This document shows, in pieces, positions 1-6,682 of a DNA stretch of 7,329 nucleotides. The notes beneath the pieces were generated by a model. The model did not search any database and was not told the origin of the DNA. It saw nothing but the letters and a program-made list of their open reading frames with translations. Position 1 is the stretch's first letter. Each line of letters opens with the position of its first letter. The stretch lies in the NCBI GenBank assembly GCA_026984715.1, contig JALSRO010000440.1, positions 1 to 7,329 on the forward strand. The letters run 5' to 3'. Source of the DNA: Chromatiales bacterium (GTDB lineage: Bacteria > Pseudomonadota > Gammaproteobacteria > Thiohalospirales > Thiohalospiraceae). The position numbers and the translations under genes are program-made.

Positions 1-466
1 CCCCTTTGCGGAGACGCTGCACGCCCAGATTCAGAAGCTGCAACCGAGCGGGATCCACGGAAAAACCCCAACTGCGCCGCGCCCGCTCGATGAACCATCC
101 GCTCACCGCTTCTCGTCCACGCACCGCCACCAGCTTGCCGCTGGCGCTGTCACGGCGGGTGGGGTTGACCGTCACCTCGAAGCCATAGCGATCGTGCTCC
201 AGAAAGTCGTCCGGAATGGTCTTGCAGATCAGCTCCCCGTGAGCTGGAGGCGACGGTGGGCGATCGGAGAGCAGCAGGATGCGGCGCCCGCGAAAATCTC
301 CCCCCTTGTCGGCGTAGAGGATCCCGCTGGGGCAGCTGGCCCGCTTCTCCTCCGCACTGCGAACATCCTCGAACAGGCTGTAGACCAGGCGGTGGATAGA
401 GTAGGGATCGGTAATCCCCAGCGCCTTGCACTCGCGGCGGCCCAGATGCAGCATCCCGGCGATCAT
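1..466 (-). CDS. cas6e: Cas6e/CasE crRNA endoribonuclease, 3' end outside the window
   Basis: Subunit of type I-E Cascade that cleaves pre-crRNA within each repeat and stays bound to the 3' hairpin of the product. The 155 visible residues begin MIAGMLHLGRRE. The segment DPYSIHR at residues 20-26 matches the Cas6e active-site region: Tyr22 and His25 align by eye with the Tyr/His pair of the Thermus enzyme (Tyr23, His26). Residues 94-103 (YGFEVTVNPT) and the following Lys/Arg-rich stretch match the start of the second RAMP-like domain (LRANP in the E. coli and Thermus proteins). Family members run to about 200-220 residues, so some 50-60 C-terminal residues, including the glycine-rich loop, lie beyond coordinate 1. 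The ATG overlaps the cse2 stop (ATGA) and has a strong GGAGGAGG ribosome binding site inside cse2. In E. coli casE comes after casC and casD, so its position right after cse2 is a different gene order. Confidence 0.93.
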   Translation of the reverse strand, partial: MIAGMLHLGRRECKALGITDPYSIHRLVYSLFEDVRSAEEKRASCPSGILYADKGGDFRGRRILLLSDRPPSPPAHGELICKTIPDDFLEHDRYGFEVTVNPTRRDSASGKLVAVRGREAVSGWFIERARRSWGFSVDPARLQLLNLGVQRLRKG

Positions 467-996
467 CTCTCCTCCTCCGCGCCGGTATCCCCAGTTCCGG
501 CACCCCTATAGAAATCCTGCGCCCAGCGTGCCTTGATGGTCTGGCCGTCGCGGTGGAAGCGCTGCAGCTCGTCGAGCAGGCGGGCATGATTCAGGGGGGA
601 TCGACCACGGGAGCCGATCAACCGCAGCACGGGTCGCAGAATACGGCACGCCTCCTCCACCGAGTCGCAGGCCAGCAGGCGACGCAACCGCAATCGGGCT
701 GCATCGCTCTGGTTTCCCTCCTCATAGCAGCCGGCCAGTGCCCGGCCGATACCAGCGTTGCCGTCGCGCCGCTCTTCCAGACGGGCGAGCGACGCCGCGA
801 TGCAGGCGAAAGGCAGCCGCTCCCATTGTTTCTCCAGGTCCACTCCAAAGGCGGCCAGTATCTCCCAGCTCTGGTACTCTGTGGCCGGATTGTCGGCGCG
901 GCGCAGGCGGGCCGCTTCTCCTCTGTCCTCGCACCGCTTGAGGAGATAGGCGACAAATCCTTCCCCGCGGGTTTGTCGGTGTGTTCGATCATTCAT
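463..996 (-). CDS. cse2: Type I-E Cascade small subunit Cse2/CasB
   Basis: Small, mostly helical Cascade subunit (two copies per complex in the E. coli structure) that helps stabilise the target and displaced strands in the R-loop. The product has 177 residues, normal for the family. Recognisable Cse2 blocks are ARLRRADNP (residues 30-38), the basic RLRRLLACDS (about 103-112) followed by the helix EEACRILRPVLRLI, and the C-terminal LLDELQRF...IKARWAQDFYR (about 140-160). The first and last blocks are basic, as expected for nucleic-acid contact. The start is the ATG at 996: it overlaps the cse1 stop as ATGA, has AGGGAG upstream, and gives the expected N-terminus (MNDRTHRQ). An in-frame start further upstream at 1050 would only add residues translated from inside cse1. 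Translational coupling with cse1 and cas6e should help keep subunit stoichiometry. Confidence 0.94.
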   Translation of the reverse strand: MNDRTHRQTRGEGFVAYLLKRCEDRGEAARLRRADNPATEYQSWEILAAFGVDLEKQWERLPFACIAASLARLEERRDGNAGIGRALAGCYEEGNQSDAARLRLRRLLACDSVEEACRILRPVLRLIGSRGRSPLNHARLLDELQRFHRDGQTIKARWAQDFYRGAGTGDTGAEEER

Positions 997-2501
997 CTGG
1001 TTGCTCCCTGGTTCAGATAGTCGGAAAGATTGGGCCGGCTGGTGGCCCACGCCTCGAGCTGGCGCGCAGTCTCATGTGGGCAGAAGTTGTCGAATGTCCC
1101 CAGCAGCAACGAGGCGAACCGGCGGCGCAGCTCCTGGCGCTTCCGGACGGACTCCTCGTCCGGCTCGCAGGACTCCAGTAGCTGCTGGAAATAGCGCTCG
1201 GCAAGCTGCCAGAACAGATTGCTGCCCATGGCGGCATAGTCACCACCATCCATCTTCTGCTGCTGGTAGAAATTCAGAATTGCGCCGTAGAGCCGTTTGG
1301 CGATGCCCTCGAGATGGCTCATCTCCTGGCTCAATATGTGGTACCAGCTCTCTCCCAACACCTCGGTCTCGAGAAAAACCATGGATTCGACAAAATCGTC
1401 ACTGCCCGAGGCATACTGCTCACCGGCGTTGCTGCTCACCCGCAGGCCACCGGACCAGATGCCGATTACCGTCACCCGGCCCCGGGCCCGACCAAGACCG
1501 AGAGAGATCTGTGGACATTCGAAGCTCCCCTTGTCTGACTTCCCCATGAATCCCAGCAGCGCCGTCAGCTGACGCCAAGGCCGTTTCTCCGGATCCACCC
1601 AGAGTGTCTTGGGGGTCCTGGCGGAACGATTCACCGCCACCGACGGATCCACGCCTCCATCCTTGTAGGTGGGATAGGCGATACCTTCGGTATAGTGCAA
1701 ACCATCCTGTTCCAGCAGGCAGAACCGGCTGAGGGGAACCAGCCACCCCATGAGACTTCCCCGCAGCCTGCGAGCGGTCTGACAATCCTCCCCTTCCGGC
1801 ATCTGCTCCCACGGGGGATGGCCAACCCCCTCGGTATAGAAACGCATCTCTTCGATCTGCGCCCCGCTGAAAAGGTTCAGCCAGAGAGTCTGCTGGATCC
1901 TCTCTCCACGCAGGAAGTTGTGCAGGTGACCCATGAATCCGATCGACGGTCCATACCGTCCGGAGCAAGGTCTGCCATTGGGTTTCGTCTTACCGCGATA
2001 GCCCGGAGTGAGAACGGTGGTGTTGTCGGTCTTCTTGCCCGCGAGAGCGAACCCCATCAGCATGGCCAGAAGGACCGCCCGCTCCTCGTCCGAAAGCTCT
2101 CTTTCCGCCTGGGACTGGGTGAGCACCGTGGTATTGCCGGTGGCAACCTCCGGTAGCACCGCCCCATAACTCAACAGCCGAGTCCCCTTCAGTACCGGAA
2201 ACTGCAGAAACGGACGTTCACCATAGAGCCAGAAGCGGTCGTACCACTTCTCCAGATAGGCCAGACAGGCATGGCTCATGCCATCCGGACCCATGCTGCT
2301 CCACTGCCGATCGTCCTCCGGGGTGGCGGCGGTCTGGGCGATGGCCAGCAGCAGCTTGGTGAGGGCGATCCTCTCCACCGGGTTGCCGCCGAGGGCCCGC
2401 AGGTTCGGATTGGCGAAGATCTCCCGCAGGCTTACGCGCCCCGCATCCGCCACCGGGATCCACGGCTCGTCGATCAGGTTGAAACGGTTTTCCTGATTCA
2501 T
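993..2501 (-). CDS. cse1: Type I-E Cascade large subunit Cse1/CasA
   Basis: Large subunit of Cascade: it recognises the PAM, helps open the target duplex and docks Cas3. The product has 502 residues, the same length as E. coli CasA. The N-terminus is diagnostic: FNLIDEPWIPV (residues 7-17), then LREIFANP and LGGNPVERIAL. The region at residues 155-198 (AGKKTDNTTVL, GYRGKTKPNG, YGPSIGFMGHLHNFL) corresponds to the conserved central block that contains the PAM-reading and flexible L1 loops. Residues from about 370 to the end are helix-rich and fit the C-terminal four-helix bundle. The ATG at 2501 has AAGGAG at a suitable distance, partly made by the end of cas3, and lies 10 nt after the cas3 stop. 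An extension to 2651 would overlap cas3 and lacks family similarity. The stop overlaps the cse2 start. No frameshift or missing block is visible. Confidence 0.96.
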   Translation of the reverse strand: MNQENRFNLIDEPWIPVADAGRVSLREIFANPNLRALGGNPVERIALTKLLLAIAQTAATPEDDRQWSSMGPDGMSHACLAYLEKWYDRFWLYGERPFLQFPVLKGTRLLSYGAVLPEVATGNTTVLTQSQAERELSDEERAVLLAMLMGFALAGKKTDNTTVLTPGYRGKTKPNGRPCSGRYGPSIGFMGHLHNFLRGERIQQTLWLNLFSGAQIEEMRFYTEGVGHPPWEQMPEGEDCQTARRLRGSLMGWLVPLSRFCLLEQDGLHYTEGIAYPTYKDGGVDPSVAVNRSARTPKTLWVDPEKRPWRQLTALLGFMGKSDKGSFECPQISLGLGRARGRVTVIGIWSGGLRVSSNAGEQYASGSDDFVESMVFLETEVLGESWYHILSQEMSHLEGIAKRLYGAILNFYQQQKMDGGDYAAMGSNLFWQLAERYFQQLLESCEPDEESVRKRQELRRRFASLLLGTFDNFCPHETARQLEAWATSRPNLSDYLNQGATR

Positions 2502-2511
2502 GGTCACTCCT

Positions 2512-5109
2512 TCAGTTGGCATATTTTTCCGCCCGGTAGCCGAACAGTTCGTCATAGCAGATCGCCAGCTCGCCGCTGACCGGCTCTCCAGCTGGCTGCT
2601 GCAGCTCGCCATCCGGCCGTACCACGGCAACCCGCAACCGCGCCCAGTCACTCTCGCGTCCGCCCAGATAGAGATAAGGAGCCAGCCAGGAAAGGGATTT
2701 TCTCAGCAGCGGATCAGGAGCCTGCTCCGGTGGCACACGAAGCTGCCAACGCTGCAACGCCGCTGCCAGACGCCGCCGGTCGCGGTGGGAGAGCTGTGCG
2801 GCTTGTCGCGGCAGCAACAGCTTCTCACCATCCAGCAGGGTCACGCGGGTCTGGCCGCCGTCACCGGTACTGACCGCCCGCAGAAGCAACAGCTCGATGC
2901 TGTCGTGATCACTGTAGCGCGTGGCGGCCTCGTCGTCGCCACAGGGGTCACCAATCGAGGAGATCCCGATCCGAGCCAGCCGCCGAAGCTGCTGCCGCCC
3001 CTTGCGAAAGCGGTTGCCGTGCTCCAGCTCATGCTGCAACCGGGCCATCTTTTCCGGCTCCTTGCGCTCCTCATAGGTAGCTTCGATCAGCGCCCGGATC
3101 TCCTCCGGCAGGATAACCTCCCGCAACTCCTGCCAAACCTCGAGGGTGCGGCACAGAACATAGGGGTAGTAGACGTGAGCGGTAGGGCCAAAGATCTGGT
3201 AGGGGTGTTCGACGGCCTCTCTCAGAGAGGGCGCCAGCAGCCACGCCTCCCGCCTGGCACCATCCGGTCGCGGGGTGGAGTGGTGGCGCCAGAGCCTCCC
3301 CAGTCGCTGCAGCAGCATGTCGGTAGGGGCGATGCGGCTGACCAGAAAATCGGCATCGATGTCGAGCGACTGCTCCAACACCTGGGTGCCAACCAGGATA
3401 CGTCCCCTCTGGCGGCGTTTGTCGCGCCCTTGCCTGCCGAACAGACCGACCCAGTGGTCCTCCTTTTGCTGCCGATGCACTGGAGTGAAACGGGAGTGGA
3501 GCAGGCCGCATTCGACATCCATGTCGGCTCCCCGTGCGGCCAGGGTGGCATAGCATTCCTGCGCCTCCTTCACGCTGTTTTCGATCCACAGCACCTGTTG
3601 GCCCTGATGGGCACGCGACAATGCCTCCTCCATGGCCGGCTCCGAGTCCGGATTCAAACGAATGGAGACGATCCGGTTTTCCGGGCCGGGCACCGGGATC
3701 TCCTCGGGCGCTTCGGCATCTAGTGAAGCATGGGTGGTCACCAGGGGATAGTCGTGGCGCGAGACGGGTTGCTGCAGCAGCGCCTCACGCCGCTTTGCGA
3801 TCAGGGTGGCGCTGAGGATGATCACGGTGCAGCGCAGGCGCCGCAACGCAGCCACCAGCTCGTCCAGCAGCAGTCCGGTATAGGCGTCGTAACTGTGCAC
3901 CTCGTCGAGGATCACCACCTTGCCGGCCAGACCAAAGGCACGCACGAACCCGTGACGCACGTTCATTACCGCCATCAGCGCCTGATCCACCGTGCCGACG
4001 GCAAATGGGGCCAGGATCCCCCGCTTGCGGGCGTCGAACCATTGATGACCGGGCCTCCCCTCCTCCCCCATCTCCAGCCGTTTCAGCCAGGCGTTGCCAT
4101 GCAGCAGCCGGGGAACACGATGGCTGCTCTCCGGTGAAAGAACTCGATCGAGAAAACTCCCGACCCGCTCGTGGATCTTCTCCGAAGTGAGTTGGGTGGG
4201 CAGCGCGAAGTAGAGGCCGGTGGCGTCGTACCGGCTCATGGCGAGATAGGCGGCATACAGAGCCGCCTCGGTCTTGCCCATCCCCATTGGGGCCTCGAGG
4301 ACATGGACACCGGGACGGCAGGCCCGCTGGTAGAACCGTTGCTGGGCCGGCCAGGGCGAAAAGCCGAAGATGGACTCGAACTCTAGTCCCGGCAGCAGGT
4401 CGGGCTTGATAAAGCCGGCACTGTCCACGGCGGTGGCAATGTGCCCGCGCCAGTCGCCTCGCGGCTGATCGAAAGGCGCACCGGACCCGATCCAGTCGGC
4501 CACCGTGGTGAGCCCGGCGATCGCCCGGGCCTGATCTTCATCCTCGATATGTGGCCAGTCACAGCCGAGATCGGATTTTAGCTCATCGAGCAGCAGCTCC
4601 CTGCTAGCCTGCCATGCAGGTCCTCCAAAAATGTGATCGCCAGCCAGCTTCCCCGCAACTCGTGGGACATAACCGTGGTGCAACCCTGCAATCTGGGGAA
4701 TGAAACTGCCGCCTTGACTCTGCTCCAGGGTTACCTGACTCACACCCGGATGGCCACCCCAGACGCTCTCTTTCAGAAATGCGCCCCGGTCCAGACCGGG
4801 CAGCGGAAAGTTTTGCTCACCGATAGCGCGATAGAGCTTGTACTGGAAGGTCGGACAGACCTTTCCCACATCGTGGACCGCTGCCACCAGCTCGGAACCC
4901 TCCGGGAAAAGCACCTGCCGCAGCGCCGGTGGCATGCGTCCGAGAAGCTCTCGGGCCACTTCGCCGACGATGAGGCAGTGTTCTCTCACCGGGTAGCCCG
5001 GACCGGCACCCGAAGAGGTTTCCACAGTCTTGGCGAGACAGCGCTCCAGCACCACCGGCTGCGGATCTCGTGACGTCGTCTCTTCTTGTTTTTTTCTGGA
5101 TCTCAACAC
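2512..5109 (-). CDS. cas3: CRISPR-associated helicase-nuclease Cas3 (type I-E)
   Basis: Effector recruited by Cascade after target binding; the HD domain cuts the displaced strand and the SF2 helicase reels in and degrades DNA. With the GTG start the product has 865 residues, usual for a fused HD-helicase Cas3. HD-domain ligands: His43 (REHC), His79-Asp80 (HDVGK), His120 (GGHPG), His144-His145 (LHHGY) and Asp205 (VADW). Helicase motifs: Walker A APMGMGKT at 273-280, DEVH at 402-405, SAT at 433-435, motif V GTQVLEQSLDIDAD at 574-587 and motif VI QRLGRLWRH at 601-609. A C-terminal domain fills about residues 620-865. All catalytic residues seem intact. The start is uncertain: there is no ATG near the expected N-terminus. 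GTG 5109 has a strong GGGGGTGA ribosome binding site; GTG 5055 or 5052 would begin closer to the conserved AKT/HD region; TTG 5265 would add a Cys-rich extension not typical of Cas3. First gene of the cas operon; stop 10 nt before cse1. Confidence 0.95.
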   Translation of the reverse strand: MLRSRKKQEETTSRDPQPVVLERCLAKTVETSSGAGPGYPVREHCLIVGEVARELLGRMPPALRQVLFPEGSELVAAVHDVGKVCPTFQYKLYRAIGEQNFPLPGLDRGAFLKESVWGGHPGVSQVTLEQSQGGSFIPQIAGLHHGYVPRVAGKLAGDHIFGGPAWQASRELLLDELKSDLGCDWPHIEDEDQARAIAGLTTVADWIGSGAPFDQPRGDWRGHIATAVDSAGFIKPDLLPGLEFESIFGFSPWPAQQRFYQRACRPGVHVLEAPMGMGKTEAALYAAYLAMSRYDATGLYFALPTQLTSEKIHERVGSFLDRVLSPESSHRVPRLLHGNAWLKRLEMGEEGRPGHQWFDARKRGILAPFAVGTVDQALMAVMNVRHGFVRAFGLAGKVVILDEVHSYDAYTGLLLDELVAALRRLRCTVIILSATLIAKRREALLQQPVSRHDYPLVTTHASLDAEAPEEIPVPGPENRIVSIRLNPDSEPAMEEALSRAHQGQQVLWIENSVKEAQECYATLAARGADMDVECGLLHSRFTPVHRQQKEDHWVGLFGRQGRDKRRQRGRILVGTQVLEQSLDIDADFLVSRIAPTDMLLQRLGRLWRHHSTPRPDGARREAWLLAPSLREAVEHPYQIFGPTAHVYYPYVLCRTLEVWQELREVILPEEIRALIEATYEERKEPEKMARLQHELEHGNRFRKGRQQLRRLARIGISSIGDPCGDDEAATRYSDHDSIELLLLRAVSTGDGGQTRVTLLDGEKLLLPRQAAQLSHRDRRRLAAALQRWQLRVPPEQAPDPLLRKSLSWLAPYLYLGGRESDWARLRVAVVRPDGELQQPAGEPVSGELAICYDELFGYRAEKYAN

Positions 5110-5113
5110 GGTG

Positions 5114-5121
5114 TCACCCCC
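5114..5121 (-). promoter_or_regulatory. Shine-Dalgarno site supporting the cas3 GTG start
   Basis: The transcript-sense sequence GGGGGTGA differs from the ideal GGAGGTGA at one base; the end of its five-G run lies 7 nt before the GTG at 5109. A second AGGAG lies just upstream at 5124-5128. The later in-frame GTG codons at 5055 and 5052 have no comparable purine-rich site. This decides the start used here, but only by ribosome-binding logic. Confidence 0.55.
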
Positions 5122-5148
5122 TGCTCCTGTTGCGCGACAAAACGAACA

Positions 5149-5171
5149 GCAAACCACCCTACGCAAACCAC
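5149..5171 (-). repeat. Tandem 9-bp direct repeat in the cas3 leader
   Basis: GTGGTTTGC in transcript sense occurs twice (5163-5171 and 5149-5157) with a 5-nt spacer, about 40-60 nt upstream of the cas3 GTG and downstream of the candidate promoter. The 14-bp period is not a whole number of helical turns. It could be a regulator binding site or a chance repeat; nothing else identifies it. Confidence 0.4.
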
Positions 5172-5300
5172 GCGTAGTGCTCGCCTTCGCAGTGCTGCAA
5201 CCTAAACTCTTTTTACCGAGGGGGAACTCGTTACTGCCACAAGAAGATGGCACACCGGGAGACAATGGCTCCTAGCTATTTGTATTTAACGGATTACTTA

Positions 5301-5371
5301 TCCTTCTGCTGTTAATCATATCGCTGATTCGATACCCATGGCAAGCACGGCCCTGACCAGCTGCAGAAGGA
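5301..5371. repeat. 9-bp inverted repeat bracketing the candidate cas promoter
   Basis: The plus strand carries TCCTTCTGC at 5301-5309 and its exact reverse complement GCAGAAGGA at 5363-5371, separated by 53 bp. The arms flank the candidate promoter at 5315-5344. This could be a pair of operator half-sites acting by looping, or coincidence. The spacing is too long for an ordinary terminator hairpin. Confidence 0.35.
5315..5344 (-). promoter_or_regulatory. Candidate sigma70 promoter of the cas operon
   Basis: In transcript sense, TTGCCA (5339-5344) and TATGAT (5315-5320) each match the -35 and -10 consensus at five of six positions, with an 18-bp spacer. Transcription would start near 5308 and give a leader of about 200 nt before the cas3 GTG. 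It lies just downstream of the sirB2 stop, where a cas operon promoter is expected. No terminator is visible between sirB2 and cas3, so read-through from sirB2 is also possible. Confidence 0.5.
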
Positions 5372-5389
5372 GCAGCAACTACCCATGAA

Positions 5390-5776
5390 TCAGACGAGAA
5401 CCAGTGGATCGCGTGTCAAGGCCACCGCAACGATGTAGCCGAATGAGAGGAGCGAGAGAGCCAATGCCACTTTTCTGACAGCCCAGCTTCCCTTGTAGTG
5501 AAAGAACACCAGGCCAAACAGGATGTGCGCCAGCAGTCCGCCAACCTTGGCTGTCAGCCAGGGAGCCTGTAGTGGGTATTGATGAATGATGGTGGTAAGC
5601 AGAATGGCCGCTGCAAACAACGTCGTATCAACATAGTGAGGTATGCTCCGTGCCCAGGGTGATGCCAGCATCGGCGAGCTCTGGAAGGTCCACATGGTCC
5701 GCAGCAGAAACAGTGTTATCGAGCTCACCACGCAGCTGACATGGAGTATTTTGATATAGAGATAGTACTCAGCCAT
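5390..5776 (-). CDS. sirB2: SirB2-family inner-membrane protein
   Basis: A 128-residue integral membrane protein of the SirB family (SirB2). The family name comes from a Salmonella locus linked to invasion-gene expression, but its biochemical function is not established. Four hydrophobic segments are visible at about residues 6-27, 48-66, 75-93 and 101-121. Family-like features are YYLYIKILH at the N-terminus, Arg26 after the first helix, the PHYVD block (46-50) at the start of helix 2, and QYPLQAPWLTAK (66-77) before helix 3. Length and topology fit the family. The ATG at 5776 has a modest GGGG-type ribosome binding site and a good promoter about 80 bp upstream. It ends 280 bp before the cas3 GTG; there is no functional link to CRISPR that I know of, so it is probably a chromosomal neighbour of the cas locus. 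Confidence 0.88.
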   Translation of the reverse strand: MAEYYLYIKILHVSCVVSSITLFLLRTMWTFQSSPMLASPWARSIPHYVDTTLFAAAILLTTIIHQYPLQAPWLTAKVGGLLAHILFGLVFFHYKGSWAVRKVALALSLLSFGYIVAVALTRDPLVLV

Positions 5777-5856
5777 TGAACCCCGCTACCCGGTACGGAA
5801 AAATCCTCTATACTCGTTTGCCAACCCGTCTGGGAGTACCCCGGAGTCAGGTTGTA

Positions 5857-5884
5857 ATCATACCACTCGCAGCACGAATGTCAG
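5857..5884 (-). promoter_or_regulatory. Candidate sigma70 promoter of sirB2 with extended -10
   Basis: In transcript sense, CTGACA (5879-5884) and TATGAT (5857-5862) lie 16 bp apart, each five of six to consensus, and TGG precedes the -10 to make an extended -10 element. Transcription would start near 5850, about 75 nt upstream of the sirB2 ATG. No operator is evident. Confidence 0.55.
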
Positions 5885-6130
5885 GAAGGGAGTGATGGTG
5901 GCGAGGTAGCACTCCGGCGACGGACTGGGAGAAGGCGCCCGATGGTCGCGGCGAATCGACAGAGCCGATGTCTGACAACGACAGCCCATAGCGCATAAAG
6001 GAATACATGAGGATTCGAGCAGGGGCGGCCGACGCCGCCATCGCGGGAAAAGTATATTCTTGGAGACCCTCTTCAAGCGGTACTGGAAGCATCGCTGCCC
6101 AGTGAAGGAAATCCTTCGTCCTGGGGTTAC
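5885..6130. other. Intergenic segment with no recognisable gene
   Basis: This lies between the terminator of the repeat lipoprotein and the sirB2 promoter. Two minus-strand frames stay open across it, but neither product resembles a family I recognise, no convincing ribosome binding site precedes either, and both would run through the upstream terminator hairpin. A perfect 6-bp inverted repeat GGCGGC/GCCGCC with a 4-nt loop sits at 6024-6039. It may be plain spacer, the remnant of a gene or repeat element, or an untranslated RNA; none of these can be shown from the sequence. Confidence 0.4.
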
Positions 6131-6161
6131 AAAAAGCAAAGGCGCACCTTGGTGCGCCTTT
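6131..6161 (-). terminator. Rho-independent terminator of the repeat lipoprotein gene
   Basis: A perfect stem AAAGGCGCACC / GGTGCGCCTTT (6138-6148 with 6151-6161; in practice a 10-bp stem with a 4-nt loop) is followed in transcript sense by GCTTTTT. It lies 31 nt after the stop codon at 6193. The plus-strand side has no T-run, so it should act only on leftward transcription. Confidence 0.9.
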
Positions 6162-6192
6162 ACGATTTGTGCCAATGGGCAGGAAGCGATTC

Positions 6193-6648
6193 TCAGTGTT
6201 CGTGACCGCCCATTGCTTCCTTGGCCTTGTCGGCCATGCCGCAGGGGTTTGCCATCTTCTTGGCAGCACAGGGATTCACCATCTCCTTGCCCTTCTCCAT
6301 GGCATCGGATGCCATGCCCTTGGCACCCTCCACTGCCTTGTCGGTAGCCTCTTTGGCCCCCTCGACCACTTTTCCGGTGGTTTCCTTGGCCCCTTCAACC
6401 ACCTTGTGGGCCATGTCGCTGGCCGCACTCTTGGCACCTTCCACTACGTTGGATGCGGCCTCCTTGGCCCCTTCGGCCGCCTTGTGGGCCGCATCGGCGG
6501 CGGCTTCCTTGGCGGTATCGACGGCATGGCTGGTCGCTTCCTTGGCTGCACCCGCAGCATGTTTGGCCGTCTCCGATGCCTTTTCACAGGCGCTCATTCC
6601 AACAGAGAACCCGAGAACGAGCGCAATAACCAAATACTTCCGTGCCAT
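6193..6648 (-). CDS. Small exported repeat protein, probable lipoprotein, with C-terminal NPC motifs
   Basis: Not assignable to a named family. The 151-residue product starts with a signal peptide: MARK, a hydrophobic core at residues 5-16 and GMSAC, a plausible though imperfect lipobox with Cys21 as lipidation site. Residues 22-122 are almost all Ala, Lys, Glu, Asp, Val, Thr and Gly in an 11-residue period resembling LEA group 3, apolipoprotein or YtxH-like amphipathic helices; EGAK recurs at 59, 70, 85, 96 and 107. The C-terminus differs: NPC at 125-127 and again at 134-136, then a short helix and a GGHEH end. Paired Cys and His could bind a metal or form a disulfide, which is inference. 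The ATG at 6648 has AGGAG about 9 nt upstream. It is probably monocistronic, with its own terminator. A periplasmic stress-protective or envelope role would fit, especially next to a DegP/DegQ protease, but is unproven. Confidence 0.82.
   Translation of the reverse strand: MARKYLVIALVLGFSVGMSACEKASETAKHAAGAAKEATSHAVDTAKEAAADAAHKAAEGAKEAASNVVEGAKSAASDMAHKVVEGAKETTGKVVEGAKEATDKAVEGAKGMASDAMEKGKEMVNPCAAKKMANPCGMADKAKEAMGGHEH
6319..6474 (-). repeat. Intragenic 33-bp-period repeat encoding EGAK hendecads
   Basis: Five EGAK units occur at codons 59, 70, 85, 96 and 107 of the lipoprotein gene. Their spacings are 11, 15, 11 and 11 codons, so one interval carries four extra residues. At DNA level the plus strand repeats ttggc(a/c)cc(t/c)tc-like words. 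Such arrays can expand or contract by slippage, so copy number may vary among relatives. Confidence 0.75.
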
Positions 6649-6682
6649 TTTTCTCTACTCCTATGCTAGTTTAGAAAATCAT

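Noticed and set aside
150..587. 145-codon minus-strand frame overlapping cse2 and cas6e
   Set aside because: It is another frame of the same strand as two well-supported Cascade genes; its product is Arg/Ser/Pro-rich and has no family features.
997..1050. N-terminal extension of Cse2
   Set aside because: It overlaps the conserved end of cse1; the ATGA overlap and AGGGAG site support the start at 996.
2502..2651. N-terminal extension of Cse1 beyond the ATG at 2501
   Set aside because: It is translated from within cas3 and lacks similarity, while the ATG at 2501 gives the diagnostic Cse1 N-terminus with a good ribosome binding site.
2500..3723. 407-codon open frame on the plus strand
   Set aside because: It lies antisense to cas3, whose helicase motifs are unmistakable. 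Its translation is Gln/Pro/Leu-rich with no domain, as expected for the opposite strand of a GC-rich gene.
5847..6269. 140-codon minus-strand frame through the terminator region
   Set aside because: It begins inside the lipoprotein gene in another frame and reads through the terminator stem, with no ribosome binding site or recognisable product.
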